From the NCBI RefSeq assembly GCF_001941845.1, contig NZ_CP018870.1:310001-374000 (forward strand): 64,000 nucleotides of DNA. The letters are read 5' to 3'. Position 1 is the first letter of the stretch. Every line of letters begins with the position of its first letter. The notes beneath the pieces were generated by a model. The model worked only from the letters and a program-made list of their open reading frames with translations, ran no database searches and was not told the DNA's origin. The translations under genes were made by a program, and so were the position numbers. Source of the DNA: Streptomyces sp. TN58. Its GTDB lineage: Bacteria > Actinomycetota > Actinomycetes > Streptomycetales > Streptomycetaceae. Shown piece by piece: positions 8,411 through 16,763 of the stretch.

Positions 8411-8875
8411 GTGACTCTCGTATCCGGAGCCGGTGACGGCTCCCGCCCCCGCCACCCTGCCGCCGTACGGATCCGTCTGGTGGCGGCCGGAGCGGCCCTG
8501 CTGACGGTCGGCGCGGGGCTCGGGCTGCGGGCCGTGTCGGCCGGCAGCCCCGCCGGGTACGGCGGGGACGCGCTGTACACCGTCCTGCTGCTGACCCTGG
8601 TGGTGCTGGTCGCGCCTCGGTGGACACCGCTGCGCGCCGCCGGGACGGCGCTGGCGGTGAGCTGGGCCGTCGAGCTGTTCCAGCTGAGCTCCGTACCGGC
8701 GGACCTGTCCCGGCACAGCGTGGCCGCCCGCCTGGTGCTCGGTTCCACCTTCAACGCTCCGGATCTCTTCTGGTACGCGGTCGGGGCGGCGGGCGGCGGA
8801 CTGCTGTACGCGGCATCGCTTCGGCACCGCCGGACCCCGCCGGGCCCGCCGGCCGGTGACACTCCTCACACGTGA
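8411..8875 (+). CDS. DUF2809-family membrane protein
   Basis: 154 residues from GTG 8411 (GGAGA about 10 nt upstream); the frame is open further upstream but without family-like sequence. Four hydrophobic helices and the DUF2809 signature segments GGDALYTVLLLTLVVL, LAVSWAVELFQL and RLVLGSTFNAPDLFWYAVG are present. The conserved acidic and Asn-Ala-Pro-Asp residues within or next to helices hint at a shared function in the family, which is unknown. Residues 8194-8410 hold no clear gene. Confidence 0.82.
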   Translation: MTLVSGAGDGSRPRHPAAVRIRLVAAGAALLTVGAGLGLRAVSAGSPAGYGGDALYTVLLLTLVVLVAPRWTPLRAAGTALAVSWAVELFQLSSVPADLSRHSVAARLVLGSTFNAPDLFWYAVGAAGGGLLYAASLRHRRTPPGPPAGDTPHT

Positions 8876-9022
8876 CGGGCGCGGTGGCCCCGCAGGGCCC
8901 CGAATCGGCGGGGTTCGGGCCGCTGGACCGGCCGTTCGACCGAGGGGACATCCCGGGCATATGGCCTAGCCTGGACCGGCAACGCGAGACCGGGGGGCCG
9001 AGCGCAAAGGAAGAGCGCCTGC

Positions 9023-9835
9023 ATGGGCATCACCAGCATCTCCGTCCGCCGCGGGCGGCGTGCGGGATCCGCCGCCACGGCGGCCGTCCTCGGCATACTG
9101 GCCGTATCCGTCACCCCTGCCCTCGCCGCCACGGACGGCTCCGCGGACAAGCCCGCGGGCGAGAAGCCCTCCGATTCCGCCGCACCGGCCGGCAGCCCCG
9201 CGGCCGCCCGGAGCGCCTCGGGAATCCCGCTGGGGATCTCCCGCCTGGCGCAGGGCACCGGGCGGGACGTCGCGATCACCATCGACGACGGCCCGGACCC
9301 CCGCTGGACGCCCCAGGTCCTCCAGGTGCTGCGGAAGAACCACGTCAAGGCCACCTTCTGCATGATCGGGACCAAGGCGCAGAAGTATCCGGAGCTCGTG
9401 CGCGAGGTCGCCGCCGACGGTCACCGCCTGTGCAACCACTCCGTGGACCACGACGTGACCATGGACCACAAGCCCGTCGCCTTCCAGAAGCAGCAGATCC
9501 TCCAGGGCAAGGCCATGATCGAGAAGGCCGCGCCCGGAGTGCCGGTCGGCTACTACCGCGCACCGGGCGGTGCCTTCACCCCCGACAGCCGGGCGATAGC
9601 CGCGGGGAGCGGGATGCGGCCGCTGGGCTGGAGCGTGGACCCCAAGGACTGGAGCCGTCCGGGGCTGCCGGCGATCATCTCCGCCGTCGAGGAGAAGCTT
9701 CCGCAGCGGCCGACCGTTCTCTTCCACGACGGGGGCGGCGACCGCAGCGAGACCGTCGCGGCCCTGAAGGAGTACCTGCCCTGGCTGACCTCGCAGGGCT
9801 ACCGCTTCACCTTCCCCGCGCGCACGACCCCGTAG
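9023..9835 (+). CDS. Secreted polysaccharide deacetylase (CE4, NodB domain)
   Basis: 270 residues with a Sec signal peptide (basic start, hydrophobic core to about residue 35, ALAATDG cleavage region), a short Ala/Ser/Pro linker, then a NodB barrel. All five CE4 motifs are visible: TIDDGPD (D88 base and D89 metal), HSVDHD (H139, H143 metal), YYRAPGGAF, the DPKDW segment, and LFHDGGGD. It should remove N-acetyl groups from extracellular peptidoglycan or chitin-like substrates using a divalent metal. AAAGGAAGAG precedes the ATG. No partner genes are evident. Confidence 0.93.
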   Translation: MGITSISVRRGRRAGSAATAAVLGILAVSVTPALAATDGSADKPAGEKPSDSAAPAGSPAAARSASGIPLGISRLAQGTGRDVAITIDDGPDPRWTPQVLQVLRKNHVKATFCMIGTKAQKYPELVREVAADGHRLCNHSVDHDVTMDHKPVAFQKQQILQGKAMIEKAAPGVPVGYYRAPGGAFTPDSRAIAAGSGMRPLGWSVDPKDWSRPGLPAIISAVEEKLPQRPTVLFHDGGGDRSETVAALKEYLPWLTSQGYRFTFPARTTP

Positions 9836-9857
9836 CCCCGGCCGCGGTCGGCGGCGG

Positions 9858-11381
9858 TCAGGCGGGCGGGCCGGGGGCACGGCCCGGGGCCGGGGCGGGT
9901 GTGGCCCGGGCGATCAGGAGGGCTACGTCGTCGTGGACTCCCGGGTGGCGCATGGTGTCCAGCAGCAGGTCGCAGGTCTCGTCCAAGGGCCGGCCCGGGT
10001 CGTCGAGGGCGTCGAGGAGGACCTCCAGGCGCTCGTCGATCGGATCGTCGCGGGTCTCGACCAGGCCGTCGGTGTAGAGGACGAGCTGGTCTCCCGCCTC
10101 GACGGGGATGCTGATGGTGTGGAACGCGACGCCGACGCCGCCGAGGGGGGCACCGGTGGGCAGGTCGAGGAGTTCGCGGGTGCCGTCACGGCGTAGGAGG
10201 ACGGGCGGGAGGTGGCCGGCGAGGGAGATGTGCCACCGCGCGGCGCGCGGGTCGTAGACGGCGTAGACGCAGGTCGCGATGGTGTCGAGGCCTTCGGTGA
10301 CGTGGTCGAGGTGGTGCAGGACCTGTGCGGGGTCGAGGTCGAGGTCGGCCAGGGTCCGGGTGGCGGTGCGCAGTTGGCCCATGCTGGCGGCGGCGGCGAC
10401 TCCGCTGCCCATGACGTCGCCGACGACGAGGGCGGTCTTGTCGCCGCTCAGGGGGATCACGTCGAACCAGTCGCCGCCGATCTCCATGGTGGCCTGGGCG
10501 GGCCGGTAGCGGGTGGCGACCTCAAGGCCCGGCCGGCGCGGCGGCGTGTGCGGAAGCAGGCTGCGCTGGAGGGTGAGGGCGGTGTGGCGTTGCTCTTCGA
10601 CCGCCCGGTGCCGCTCGGTGACGTCGACGCTGGCGGTGGCCACACCCAGCACGGTCCCGTTGGGGGCTTCGAGCCGGTAGAACGAGATCGACCAGGCGTG
10701 GTCGTGGTCCGGGTCGGCCGGGGTACGGCCGACGGTGTACTGGTCCACGATGGGCACTCCGGTCGCGAGCACCTCACGCATCGCGGCCTCGAAGGACGGG
10801 TCCACCGCGGGCAGCACCTCGTGGACGTGCCGGCCGATGTGGTCGGCGGCGGGTACGCCGTTGAGGCGTTCCTCCGCCGGGTTGACCGAGACGTAGCGCA
10901 GGTCGGTGTCGAGCACGCCGATGCCGACCGGTGACTGGGCCACGAGCCGGGCGGACAGGGCCAGGTCCCGTTCCACCTGCCGTACCGTCGCCTGGTCCGC
11001 GGCGAGGCCCAGGGCGTAGTACTCCTGTTGGGAGTCCAGCAGCCGCATGTTGCGGAACTCGACCATGCGGGTGCTGCCGTCCTTGTGCCGGACGGGGAAG
11101 ACGCCGACCCAGCTGACGCCCGCTTCCATGACCTCGGCGAACATCTCCAGTACGACCGGCAGGTGCTCCTCGTGCAGCAGCAGGCGGCCCGCGTACTCCC
11201 CCAGGGCCTCCTCGGCGGTGTAACCGAACAGTTCCTCTGCCTGCGGGCTCCACAGGTCGATCCGGCCGTCGGCGTCGAGGAGGATGGCGGCCACGCGCAG
11301 CACGTCGAGCAGGCCGCCCGGGCCGGACGCGGCGGGCTGCGGCACTTCCCGATCGCCGTGCGAGGGCTCGATCGCTCCCAT
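9858..11381 (-). CDS. PAS-PAS-SpoIIE (PP2C) sensor phosphatase
   Basis: 507 residues from ATG 11381 (AAGGAGAG upstream). Two PAS domains occupy roughly residues 25-140 (ILLDADGRIDLWSPQAEELFGYTAEEALG) and 150-270 (SPVGIGVLDTDLRYVSVNPAEE...HIGRHVHE). A SpoIIE/PP2C domain follows, with metal motifs GGDWFDV and GDVMGSGV, LYTDGLVE, and a terminal HDDVALLI. Proteins of this build dephosphorylate STAS anti-anti-sigma factors in response to a signal read by the PAS domains. There is no STAS or kinase neighbour here, so its target lies elsewhere. The frame stays open well beyond the true start, a high-GC artefact. Confidence 0.92.
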   Translation of the reverse strand: MGAIEPSHGDREVPQPAASGPGGLLDVLRVAAILLDADGRIDLWSPQAEELFGYTAEEALGEYAGRLLLHEEHLPVVLEMFAEVMEAGVSWVGVFPVRHKDGSTRMVEFRNMRLLDSQQEYYALGLAADQATVRQVERDLALSARLVAQSPVGIGVLDTDLRYVSVNPAEERLNGVPAADHIGRHVHEVLPAVDPSFEAAMREVLATGVPIVDQYTVGRTPADPDHDHAWSISFYRLEAPNGTVLGVATASVDVTERHRAVEEQRHTALTLQRSLLPHTPPRRPGLEVATRYRPAQATMEIGGDWFDVIPLSGDKTALVVGDVMGSGVAAAASMGQLRTATRTLADLDLDPAQVLHHLDHVTEGLDTIATCVYAVYDPRAARWHISLAGHLPPVLLRRDGTRELLDLPTGAPLGGVGVAFHTISIPVEAGDQLVLYTDGLVETRDDPIDERLEVLLDALDDPGRPLDETCDLLLDTMRHPGVHDDVALLIARATPAPAPGRAPGPPA

Positions 11382-11561
11382 CTCCGGGCTCTCCTTCCGG
11401 CCGCCGCAGGCTGCGGCCCAACCTCCCAGCCATCTCATCGTCCCCCTCCGGGGGACGCGCGTGCACGCCACGCGCCGGGGGGCCGCGCTCACCACTACGG
11501 CGCACTCGATTCGCACGCACGAGCGAACATGCGGCGTTCCGGCTGTGCCCTTACGGCTGGG

Positions 11562-11640
11562 GGTGTCGTCAAAGTCCCGTCTGGGCGGCGGGGCCCGCCC
11601 CCCCGCCCTCACGGGCGGCCGACGCCACTTTGACGACGCC
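11562..11640. repeat. Second palindromic element beside the repeat at 11647
   Basis: Arms GGTGTCGTCAAAGT (11562-11575) and ACTTTGACGACGCC (11627-11640) pair at 13 of 14 positions, with a shorter inner CCCGT/ACGGG pairing. It ends 6 bp before the 161-bp element. I see only one copy in the window. It has no coding capacity. The remaining part of 11382-11561 contains nothing I recognise. Confidence 0.6.
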
Positions 11641-11646
11641 TCCTGG

Positions 11647-11807
11647 GGTCTGTATCGAGTTGCCCCGTGGAGCAAGGAGCGGCGTTCGGTGTGTGCCCTC
11701 GGCGTGCGGGACGAATGTCCTCGTAGCGGAGCTACCAGGACATTCGGCTCGTGCGCCGAGGGTGCGTGCCGGGCGTCGCGACGCCGCGGGGCAACTCGAC
11801 ACAGACC
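11647..11807. repeat. Palindromic repeat element, full copy (161 bp)
   Basis: Terminal repeats GGTCTGTATCGAGTTGCCCC (11647-11666) and the complement at 11788-11807, with one mismatch. The interior folds as nested hairpins: CCCTCGGCG pairs with CGCCGAGGG, and a central stem CGAATGTCCT...AGGACATTCG encloses GTAGC-GGA-GCTAC. It is identical in design to the 87-bp copy at 7349 but keeps the central 74 bp. Its right end overlaps the TAG stop of the monooxygenase, so it may also act as that gene's terminator. Confidence 0.85.
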
Positions 11808-12994
11808 TAGGGCAGGCGGAAGCCGTCGAAGAGGTCGTCCATGCCGCGCAGGGCCAGACGCGTCGGGGTGGCGCGCACCGCGAGGTCGCGGGCAGCCACC
11901 GCGAAGGGGTTGCGGAGGGCTCCCAGGCGGCCCACGCGGCGGGCACGCCGGCGGACGGTGTCGGTGCGGTCGCGGCGGGCCGCGGTGTACGCGGCGAGTG
12001 CGGCGGTGACGGCTGCGCCGCCGTCGGCGGTGTCTCCGGCGGGGAGGAGGTGTGCCAGGACCACCGCGTCCTCGATGGCCTGGCAGCCGCCCTGGCCGAG
12101 GTTGGGAGCCATGGCGTGGGCGGCGTCGCCGATCCAGGCGATCCGGCCGTGGTGGAGACGGGGAAGCGGGGCGGCCAGGTCGTAGAGGTCGTTCTGGAAG
12201 ACGTCCGCGGGGTCGAAGCGCTCGACGCGGTCCAGCAGGGCCGGAATCGGATCGTGCCACGAGCCGAAGCGGTGGCGCAGTTCTGCGCGGGGGTCGGCGG
12301 AGCGGGTGCCGGCCGGGGCGAGTGCGGTGGCGTAGAGGTAGAACCGGCCGTCGGCGAGCGGTGTCACGCCGAAGCGTTCGCCTCGCCCCCATGTTTCGCT
12401 CATCGACGGTATTCGCAGGTCCGGGGCGTCGACGAGGGTTCGCCAGGCCGTTTCGCCGATGTAGTGCAGGCCGGGGTGTGCGGGGAAGTGGGCTCGGCGC
12501 AGGGGGCTGTGGATCCCGTCGGCGGCGACGACCAGGTCGGCGGGCAGGTCCGGTCCTTCGGCGGTACGGACGGTGGGACGGCCCGCGGCGTCGTCCACGC
12601 CGGTGACGGTGGCGCCGTAGCGGAGGGCTTCCGGCGGCAGGGCGGCCGCCAGGGCCGCGGTGAAGGCCGGGCGCGGCACGGCGATCGGGGGCATGCCGTA
12701 GCGGGCCGCCATGTACGAGGTCTCGGCGCGGGTCAGCCAGCGGCCGTCGGAGCGGCGTACGCCCATGGTGTGCGGCACGGCGCTGCCGGCGGCCCGGGCC
12801 GCGTCGGCGCCGATGGCGTCGAGCGCGCGCAGGGCGTTGGGGGCGAGGCCGATCCCGGCGCCGGTGGTGGGCGGTTCGGGGGCGCGCTCGCAGACGGTGA
12901 CGCGCCAGCCGCGGCGGTGCAGTGCGAGGGCGGCGGTGAGGCCGCCGATTCCGGCTCCGGCCACCACCGCGTGCAGGCTCCGCGTGTTCTGCAT
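11807..12994 (-). CDS. FAD-dependent aromatic-type monooxygenase
   Basis: 395 residues from ATG 12994 (GAGAAGGGG upstream). Class A flavoprotein monooxygenase motifs are all present: the N-terminal Rossmann fold AVVAGAGIGGLTAALALHRRGW with the acidic C-E-R end, the DG motif LVVAADGIHSPLR, and the GD motif IAWIGDAAHAMAPNLGQGG. Such enzymes hydroxylate aromatic or polyketide substrates using NAD(P)H and O2 in the cytosol. The compact size and LGQGG segment are like salicylate or zeaxanthin-epoxidase type members. The substrate is not deducible. The stop codon sits on the edge of the palindromic repeat. Confidence 0.9.
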   Translation of the reverse strand: MQNTRSLHAVVAGAGIGGLTAALALHRRGWRVTVCERAPEPPTTGAGIGLAPNALRALDAIGADAARAAGSAVPHTMGVRRSDGRWLTRAETSYMAARYGMPPIAVPRPAFTAALAAALPPEALRYGATVTGVDDAAGRPTVRTAEGPDLPADLVVAADGIHSPLRRAHFPAHPGLHYIGETAWRTLVDAPDLRIPSMSETWGRGERFGVTPLADGRFYLYATALAPAGTRSADPRAELRHRFGSWHDPIPALLDRVERFDPADVFQNDLYDLAAPLPRLHHGRIAWIGDAAHAMAPNLGQGGCQAIEDAVVLAHLLPAGDTADGGAAVTAALAAYTAARRDRTDTVRRRARRVGRLGALRNPFAVAARDLAVRATPTRLALRGMDDLFDGFRLP

Positions 12995-13165
12995 GGGCCC
13001 CTTCTCCGTCGCGCCCGTCCGGTGGTGCACCGGCGTTCCCGCGCGTCATCGAGCGGGCACCGCCAACTTACCCGGAGCCGCCGACACTTCGCGGACGGCT
13101 GTGGGCACACGGCGCTGCACGGGCGCGGCCGTCTCCTGTCGGTGCCGGCTGCCATGCTCCCCCTC

Positions 13166-13711
13166 ATGACGGATGAGAGCGTGCTCCGAGTCGCCCAGAT
13201 CACCGATGTCCAGGAGGTCGATCCGGCACTGCGGCAACGGCTGATCGACTGCTGGATCGAGGTCACCAACTCGGGTGGCGCCGCGGGGTTTCCGTTCCCG
13301 CCGGTCGGCCGAGGCCAGGTGGCACCCGTCGCGGACGAAGTCCTGCGCCGTCTGCACCCGCGGCGGAGCCGGCTCGTCACCGCCGGGTTCCACGGCGAGC
13401 TCGCCGGCTGGGTCCTCCTCCGGCGGGATCCCGATCGGCTCGTCGGGCACTGGGGCAGCGTCCACCACCTCCAGACCCGGCCCGGGTTCCGTCGCCGCGG
13501 AGTCGCGTCCGCCCTGATGCGGGAGTTGCCGAGGATCGCCCGCGACGAACTGGGGCTCGAACAGCTCCACCTCGCGGCACGGGGAGGAGAGGGCCTGGAG
13601 GACTTCTACTCCGGACTCGGCTGGCGTGAGGTCGGCCGCTGGCCCGGATCGCTGCGCCTCGCCGCCGACGACACCCGGGACGAGGTCCTGATGCTCCTCG
13701 ACGCCCTCTGA
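13166..13711 (+). CDS. GNAT-family N-acetyltransferase
   Basis: 181 residues beginning MTDESVLRVAQITDVQEVDPA; an in-frame ATG at 13154 is an alternative and neither has a clear ribosome site. The acetyl-CoA loop is visible in TRPGFRRRGVASALMRELPRIARDELG (R-x-x-G-x-A type motif A), followed by the motif B region GLEDFYSGLGWREVGRWPG. A cytosolic acyltransferase of unknown acceptor. It is divergent from the monooxygenase, with the promoter region in 12995-13165. Confidence 0.85.
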   Translation: MTDESVLRVAQITDVQEVDPALRQRLIDCWIEVTNSGGAAGFPFPPVGRGQVAPVADEVLRRLHPRRSRLVTAGFHGELAGWVLLRRDPDRLVGHWGSVHHLQTRPGFRRRGVASALMRELPRIARDELGLEQLHLAARGGEGLEDFYSGLGWREVGRWPGSLRLAADDTRDEVLMLLDAL

Positions 13712-13786
13712 CCCGGCCCGGCCGCCTCCCGGTGCGGAACCGGGAGGCAGCCGGGTGCGGGCCGGCGTACAGCGAAACGCCGTGGA

Positions 13787-14326
13787 TCAGCGGAACAGCA
13801 TGGACGCGTCCCCGGCCGGGGTGGTCACGGAGCCCGGGCACAGGAAGCTGCCCGATGCCTTGGTGGCGGTGAAGGCCCGGTTGACGTACTTGCGGCTCGT
13901 ACCGTCGCGGTCCCACACGATGTTCGCGGCCTTGTAGCGGCAGGAGATGAAGCTCTGCCGGCCGGTGATGTCGATCAGATCGGTCCGGGCCGTGCCGGCC
14001 GCGTCGTCGAACGTGAAGGCGGGGTTGTTGTTGAGGGTGGCGGCGATGCCCCCGCCGCAGGCGAGATTGCCTCCGGGCGTGTTGATCGTCGTGCGGTCGA
14101 CGGTGAGGGCGTTCGGGGCGGCGGCGCTGGTGCTCCCGTTCGTCCAGCTGCAGCTGTTGCCGGCGACCGCCATCACGCCGTCGACCTTCTGGTCGTCAGC
14201 CGAGGACGCGGGGCCCTGCGCGAGGGCCGTGCCGGTGCCGGCCATGCCCGCGGCGACGACGAGTGTCGCGATGGCGGCGGCGCGTGCGAGTCGTGTGGTG
14301 CGGGAGATGGGCGTGGTGTGCCTCAT
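13787..14326 (-). CDS. Secreted protein of unknown function
   Basis: 179 residues from ATG 14326 after a clear GGAGG. The signal peptide has an RTTRLARAAAIATLVVAAG core and an ALAQGP cleavage region near residue 36. The mature part contains four Cys (NSCSW, LACGG, SCRYK, FLCPG), which could form two disulfides, and a run of predicted strands such as FTFDDAAGTARTDLIDITG. This looks like a small extracellular beta protein conserved in Streptomyces. I recognise no catalytic motif. It is divergent from the phosphatase at 14592; 14327-14591 is an AT-richer promoter region. Confidence 0.7.
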   Translation of the reverse strand: MRHTTPISRTTRLARAAAIATLVVAAGMAGTGTALAQGPASSADDQKVDGVMAVAGNSCSWTNGSTSAAAPNALTVDRTTINTPGGNLACGGGIAATLNNNPAFTFDDAAGTARTDLIDITGRQSFISCRYKAANIVWDRDGTSRKYVNRAFTATKASGSFLCPGSVTTPAGDASMLFR

Positions 14327-14591
14327 GGGTCGCTCCTCCATGCCACGTGCTGGTGGGGGTGGGCGAGGCGCTGGGCCTCTCAGGGGGTGCGGAGTGCGTG
14401 CCGGGAGCGTCCCACAGCCACCCTGAAGTGTCAGGAGCCTGTCAGGTGCATGGCAATAATTGGCTGGAATTACCGGTCGGTACGCCATGCGCCCCCGGGG
14501 TCCGCCACCGGCCGGGCACGGGATCGCCGTGAGGTCCGCCTCACGGATGCCGGGCACAATGAGGAAAGACCTCGACGAAGGGGGACCTCTG

Positions 14592-16688
14592 ATGCCATCG
14601 GACCGGCCCGGGGGTGCGGACGCCGACGCCCCCGGTCCCATCCGGTCCGAGCCGGGCTCCCTGCTGGAACACGTCTCCGTGGCCGTGTTCGGCCTGGACG
14701 GCGGGGGACGGGTCCGCTACTGGGGCCCGGGCGCACGCCATCTGTTCGGCCACGCGCCCGAGGAGATCCTGTCCCGGCCGGCTTCGGCCCTCTTCCCCGA
14801 ACCCGCCCCGGGAGCCCCCGGCGGGGCCTCCCAGCTGGTGGAACGCGCTCTGAGCCTGGGCTACTGGCGGGTGAGGATGCCCGCCCGGCACCGCACAGCC
14901 GGGGTCTTCGACTGCGGGTTCCGGGTGTTCCCCGTGACCGGGACGACAGGCGACTCCGTCATCATGGGGCTGGCCAGCCGGGGCGACGAGCTCGACCGGG
15001 TCAAGACGAACCTCGTCTTCCTCGACGCGCTCTTCGAGACCTGTCCGATCGGCCTCGTCATGCTCGACGAGGACCTGCGCTACGTCCACCTCAACCAGGT
15101 GCTGGCCGACATGGACGGACTCCCCGTGCGGGAGCACCTGGGGCGGCGCATGACCGACATCATGATCACGTCGGACGGGGGCGAGTACGAGCGCATGCTC
15201 CGGGCCGTGGCCGAGAAGGGACGCCCCCTCGTCGGCGCGCTCGTGGGACTGCGCACCCCGGGCCGCCCCGACAGCCACCAGGTCCGCTCCGTGAGCTTCT
15301 TCCCGCTGAGCGGCGCCGGGGACACCCGGCCCGGGGTCGGCGGCCTGCTCGTCGACGTGACCGACCGCGAGCAGGCCCTCCTCGAAGCGACGGCCGCCAG
15401 GCAGCGGCTGGACCTCCTGGACCGTGCGTCGGCCCAGGTCGGCACGACCCTGGAGCTGGAGGTCACCGCCCGCGAGCTGGTCGACGCCGTCATGCCCGAC
15501 TTCTGCGAAGGCGCCGTCGTCGAGATGATCGAGTGGATGTACGAGGATTCGCGGTACGACCCCGCGCTGCCGCTGACCACCCGGCGGATCGCCACCGGCA
15601 CCGTCCTGCCGCCGCCCGCGCCCGAGCTGGTCGGCGGCCTGGAGCGGGTCACGTACCCGCCCGGCTCCGGCATCCACCAGATGCTGGGCACCGGCCGCCC
15701 GCTCCACGTCGTCGTCGACGAGGAGTTCGCCGCACGCACCGCCGCCCATCACGACCGTGCCCGGCTGCTGCTCGACAGCGGTCTGTCCACCATCGTCATC
15801 GCCCCCCTCATCGCGCGGGGCACGGTGCTGGGCATCGCGATGTTCGGCCGGTCCGCCGCCCGTACGCCCTTCACCGACCAGGACGTCACCCTCGCCGGCG
15901 AGCTGGCCTCCCGCGCCGCGCTGTGTCTGGACAACGCGCGCCTGTACGGGCGGGTCCAGGACATCGCCCTCACCCTCCAGCGCGCCCTCCTGCCCAGCGC
16001 CGTGGCGTCGGGCGCCCATGTGGGCGTCGCCCACCGCTACCTCCCGGGCAGCCGGATCACCGAGGTCGGAGGGGACTGGTACGACGTGATCAACCTGCCC
16101 GGCGACCGGGTCGCCCTGGTCGTCGGCGACGTGATGGGGCACGGCGTACCGGCCGCCGCGTCGATGGGCCGCCTGCGCATCACGGCCAAGGCCCTGGCCG
16201 CCCACACCCGCACCCCCGAAGCGCTGCTCACGGAACTCGACGCCTGCGCCCAGGAGGCCGGCATCCAGCTCGCCACCTGCCTCTACCTCGTCTACGACCC
16301 GCACACCGGCCGCGCCCGCATCGCCAACGCCGGCCACCCGCCGCCCCTGGTGCGCCTGCCGGACGGCACGGTCGAGACCGTCGGCGAGGGACTGGGCGTC
16401 CCGCTCGGGGTGGGCGGAGTCCCCTTCCGGTCGTCCGAGGTCGGCCTGCCCGAGGGCGCGGTGCTCGCGCTCTACACCGACGGCCTCATCGAGGCGCGCG
16501 GCCAGGACATCGGAGCCGGCCTGGACGCGCTGCGGGACCAGCTCCGTACGGTGACGGGTCCGCTGGAGGAGGCCGCGGACCGGATCATCTCCGAGCTGCT
16601 GCCCGACGAGGCCACCGACGACACGGTCCTCGTCCTGGCCCGCATCCGCCGCGCCGCCGCGGCCCCGACCGAGGAGCACGACGCGTAA
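14592..16688 (+). CDS. PAS-GAF-SpoIIE (PP2C) sensor phosphatase
   Basis: 698 residues from ATG 14592 after AGGGGG. Two PAS segments come first (about residues 20-140, VFGLDGGGRVRYWGPGARHLFG; and 150-280, TCPIGLVMLDEDLRYVHLNQ). A GAF domain (about 300-465) ends FTDQDVTLAGELASRAALCLDNARLYGRVQ, and a SpoIIE/PP2C domain carries GGDWYDVINL, GDVMGHGVPAA, ALYTDGLIEARG and TDDTVLVLARI. It should dephosphorylate a STAS anti-anti-sigma protein in response to signals at PAS and GAF. It is the second such enzyme within 5 kb and, like the first, has no kinase or STAS partner next to it. Confidence 0.93.
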   Translation: MPSDRPGGADADAPGPIRSEPGSLLEHVSVAVFGLDGGGRVRYWGPGARHLFGHAPEEILSRPASALFPEPAPGAPGGASQLVERALSLGYWRVRMPARHRTAGVFDCGFRVFPVTGTTGDSVIMGLASRGDELDRVKTNLVFLDALFETCPIGLVMLDEDLRYVHLNQVLADMDGLPVREHLGRRMTDIMITSDGGEYERMLRAVAEKGRPLVGALVGLRTPGRPDSHQVRSVSFFPLSGAGDTRPGVGGLLVDVTDREQALLEATAARQRLDLLDRASAQVGTTLELEVTARELVDAVMPDFCEGAVVEMIEWMYEDSRYDPALPLTTRRIATGTVLPPPAPELVGGLERVTYPPGSGIHQMLGTGRPLHVVVDEEFAARTAAHHDRARLLLDSGLSTIVIAPLIARGTVLGIAMFGRSAARTPFTDQDVTLAGELASRAALCLDNARLYGRVQDIALTLQRALLPSAVASGAHVGVAHRYLPGSRITEVGGDWYDVINLPGDRVALVVGDVMGHGVPAAASMGRLRITAKALAAHTRTPEALLTELDACAQEAGIQLATCLYLVYDPHTGRARIANAGHPPPLVRLPDGTVETVGEGLGVPLGVGGVPFRSSEVGLPEGAVLALYTDGLIEARGQDIGAGLDALRDQLRTVTGPLEEAADRIISELLPDEATDDTVLVLARIRRAAAAPTEEHDA

Positions 16689-16763
16689 GGCCGTCCGCGG
16701 GTGGGATCCGCACCCCGCGGGGCGTCGCCGGATGCGCCGCCCGTGGCCGGACGAGGCCCCCGG

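Noticed and set aside
9858..13049. A 1063-codon open frame on the minus strand covering the phosphatase, both repeats and most of the monooxygenase
   Set aside because: Only its last 507 codons look like protein; the rest is Arg/Pro/His-rich sequence in the wrong frame of the monooxygenase. It is a high-GC artefact.
11630..13711. A 693-codon plus-strand frame ending in the GNAT gene
   Set aside because: The first 500 codons are antisense to the monooxygenase with Gly/Val/Arg-rich noise; only the GNAT part is real.
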